The position numbers were made by a program, and so were the translations under genes. A DNA stretch of 28,983 nt, from assembly GCA_036266975.1 (NCBI GenBank), contig DATAWZ010000071.1:1-28983 (forward strand). Reading direction: 5' to 3'. Positions 27,734 through 28,983 of this stretch are shown here, in pieces. The notes below the pieces were generated by a model, which was not told the DNA's origin, did no database searches, and worked only from the letters and a program-made list of their open reading frames with translations. Position 1 is the first letter of the stretch. Every line of letters begins with the position of its first letter. The DNA comes from DATAWZ01 sp036266975 (GTDB lineage Bacteria > Actinomycetota > Thermoleophilia > Solirubrobacterales > Solirubrobacteraceae).

Positions 27734-28786
27734 ATGAGCACACTCAGTCCCGAGCGCCTGGCCCAGAAGCGCGCCGCCCACCGGCGGCTCCAGCGCCAGC
27801 GGCTGACGGCCGCCGCGACCCTGGTCGTGCTGGTCATCGTGTTGATCGTCGTGCTCGCCAGCGGCGGAGGCGGACATCACACCACCACGCCCGCGACGAT
27901 CACGCCGGCGCCGCTGCCGACCGCTCCGACCACGAGGACCACTCGTCTGCGCCTCGCGACCAGCGGCCGCCTCGCGGATGCGGTCGCCGAGCCGGCGACG
28001 GTCGGGCTCAGCGACGGCGAGGTGCTCGTCCTCGGCGGCATCGACAAGGCCGGCAAGCCGACCGCGGATGTCGTCGCGGTGAGCGGCACGCGCGCGACCG
28101 CCCTGGCCCCACTTGCGGCCGCGGTGAGCGGCGCTGCGGCGGCCCCATCGGGGACCGGGGCCCTGCTCTTCGGCGGCACGCCCGCGAGCGACGCGATCGT
28201 CAGCGTCTCGGCCACCGGCAAGGCCCACACGATCGCCCACCTGCCGACCGCCGTCTCGGGTGCCGGTGCGGCCGAGCTGGAAGGGATGGACTACGTCGTC
28301 GGCGGCGAGACCGCCGCTGGCAAGGCGCTCGACACGATTGTCGCGGTGACCTCGACCGGCAAGGCGACGGTCGTCGCCCATCTGCCGGTCGGCATCGCCA
28401 ACGCCGCCGTGGCCGCCGCCTACGGCCAGCTCATCATCGCCGGGGGCGACACCTCGGCGGGAGCCTCTCGAGACGTCTACGAGTACACGCCGCATACGGG
28501 GACCGTTCGTGTCCTGCATCGCTTCGCGCACGCGATCACCCACGCGACGGCGGCTGCGTTGGGCGAGCACATCTACATCTTCGGCGGCCGAGCCGACCCG
28601 CCGGGCGCGGCGATCCGCGACATCTACGCCGTCGCGGTGACCACCGGCCACGTGACCCACGCCGGCGACCTGCCGCGCGCGCTCTCCGATGCCGGCGCGG
28701 TGGCCGTCGGCTCGGACATCGTGGTCATCGGCGGGCGCACCGACACCGGCGCGGCGTCCGACCGCGTCTACACCTACACCCGCTGA
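27734..28786 (+). CDS. Membrane-anchored kelch-type beta-propeller protein
   Basis: A 350-aa protein. A basic cytoplasmic N-terminus (about 1-24, RLAQKRAAHRRLQRQR) precedes one TM helix (about 25-43, LTAAATLVVLVIVLIVVLA). A Gly then Thr/Pro-rich linker (44-70) leads to a repeat domain (about 75-350). Kelch-like blades of about 45 residues recur with a Gly-Gly at the end of a hydrophobic strand: VLVLGGIDKAG, ALLFGGTPAS, DYVVGGETAAG, LIIAGGDTSAG, IYIFGGRADPP and IVVIGGRTDTG, six in all. Such propellers bind proteins or glycans outside the membrane; the partner is unknown. No RBS is seen before ATG 27734. Confidence 0.82.
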   Translation: MSTLSPERLAQKRAAHRRLQRQRLTAAATLVVLVIVLIVVLASGGGGHHTTTPATITPAPLPTAPTTRTTRLRLATSGRLADAVAEPATVGLSDGEVLVLGGIDKAGKPTADVVAVSGTRATALAPLAAAVSGAAAAPSGTGALLFGGTPASDAIVSVSATGKAHTIAHLPTAVSGAGAAELEGMDYVVGGETAAGKALDTIVAVTSTGKATVVAHLPVGIANAAVAAAYGQLIIAGGDTSAGASRDVYEYTPHTGTVRVLHRFAHAITHATAAALGEHIYIFGGRADPPGAAIRDIYAVAVTTGHVTHAGDLPRALSDAGAVAVGSDIVVIGGRTDTGAASDRVYTYTR

Positions 28787-28791
28787 CTCGC

Positions 28792-28983
28792 TCAGGCCCG
28801 GCCGTAGACCGGCACGTGGGCGCCGCTCACTGCCCCGGACTCCTCGGCGCTGGCCAGGAAGGCGATGACGCGGGCGATCTGCGCCGGCGCCACCCAGCGC
28901 GAGTGATCGGCATCCGGCTGCGCGGCGCGATTGCCCGGGGTGTCGATCACGCTCGGAAGGATCGCGTTGGCGCGGATCCCGTC
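28792..28983 (-). CDS. SDR-family oxidoreductase, C-terminal end (partial)
   Basis: Only the last 63 codons are present; the gene continues past the window edge. The fragment starts DGIRANAILPSVIDTPGNRA, the classical short-chain dehydrogenase segment after the catalytic Tyr-Lys (normally R-x-N-x-I-x-P-x-x-x-x-T-P). It ends with WVAPAQIARVIAFLASAEES and AVSGAHVPVYGRA, the usual SDR C-terminus that names the edge of the sheet. The catalytic residues and the coenzyme-binding region are outside the window, so the substrate cannot be inferred. It is convergent with the kelch gene. Confidence 0.85.
   Translation of the reverse strand, partial: DGIRANAILPSVIDTPGNRAAQPDADHSRWVAPAQIARVIAFLASAEESGAVSGAHVPVYGRA

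Noticed and set aside
1..28983. CRISPR array, tRNA, rRNA, phage or transposase genes
   Set aside because: No regularly spaced repeats, cloverleaf-like sequences, conserved rRNA segments or transposase/integrase motifs were seen.

Overview
The window is very GC-rich, uses GTG starts and 4-bp gene overlaps freely, and encodes actinobacterial protein families (six-gene mce cluster, MMPL transporter, TetR, GAF-LuxR regulators, Tat-like ferritin). This points to an Actinomycetota genome. The permease-less mce layout and the style of the ferritin and kelch proteins make me lean to the Thermoleophilia/Solirubrobacterales, but that placement is inference; there is no rRNA or other marker here. I see no tRNA, rRNA, CRISPR array or insertion sequence.

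Layout. 1-152: intergenic DNA with a strong 15-bp inverted repeat. 153-1367 (-): ACAD10/11-like acyl-CoA dehydrogenase, preceded by a decayed membrane-protein gene (about 1425-1768). 1835-2830 (+): unrecognised 331-aa protein. 2838-5203 (-): two tandem paralogous GAF-LuxR regulators. 5204-5577: divergent control region with a candidate promoter, a 5' hairpin and two tiny overlapping ORFs. 5578-14206 (+): six consecutive MCE/MlaD proteins, every junction a 4-bp ATGA/GTGA overlap. 14255-16801 (+): MMPL/RND-type transporter. 16821-17766 (-): GlsB/YeaQ-type small membrane protein and a TetR regulator. 17834-20429 (+): ABC1/UbiB kinase-like protein overlapping an MlaF-like ABC ATPase. 20445-22264 (-): lipoprotein and GNAT protein. 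22328-24011 (+): membrane-inserted M28 metallopeptidase and a small membrane protein. 24008-28983: thiol-fold protein (-), small membrane protein (+), small helical protein and ferritin-like protein (-), monoacylglycerol-lipase-like hydrolase (-), second acyl-CoA dehydrogenase (-), membrane-anchored kelch protein (+), and the C-terminal end of an SDR enzyme (-).

How it may work together. The centre looks like a lipid-transport locus: six membrane-anchored MCE proteins that probably form a hetero-hexameric ring/tube, an MMPL lipid exporter directly downstream, and a nearby kinase/ATPase pair under a divergent TetR regulator. No MlaE/YrbE permease is present, although in classical actinobacterial mce operons two yrbE genes come first. 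The only MlaF-like ATPase has two C-terminal transmembrane helices and Ser in place of the Walker-B catalytic Glu. Lipases and acyl-CoA dehydrogenases on both sides fit a lipid import and breakdown neighbourhood. The permease-less MCE-MMPL arrangement and the degenerate membrane-fused ATPase beside a UbiB kinase are the best candidates for an undescribed system.
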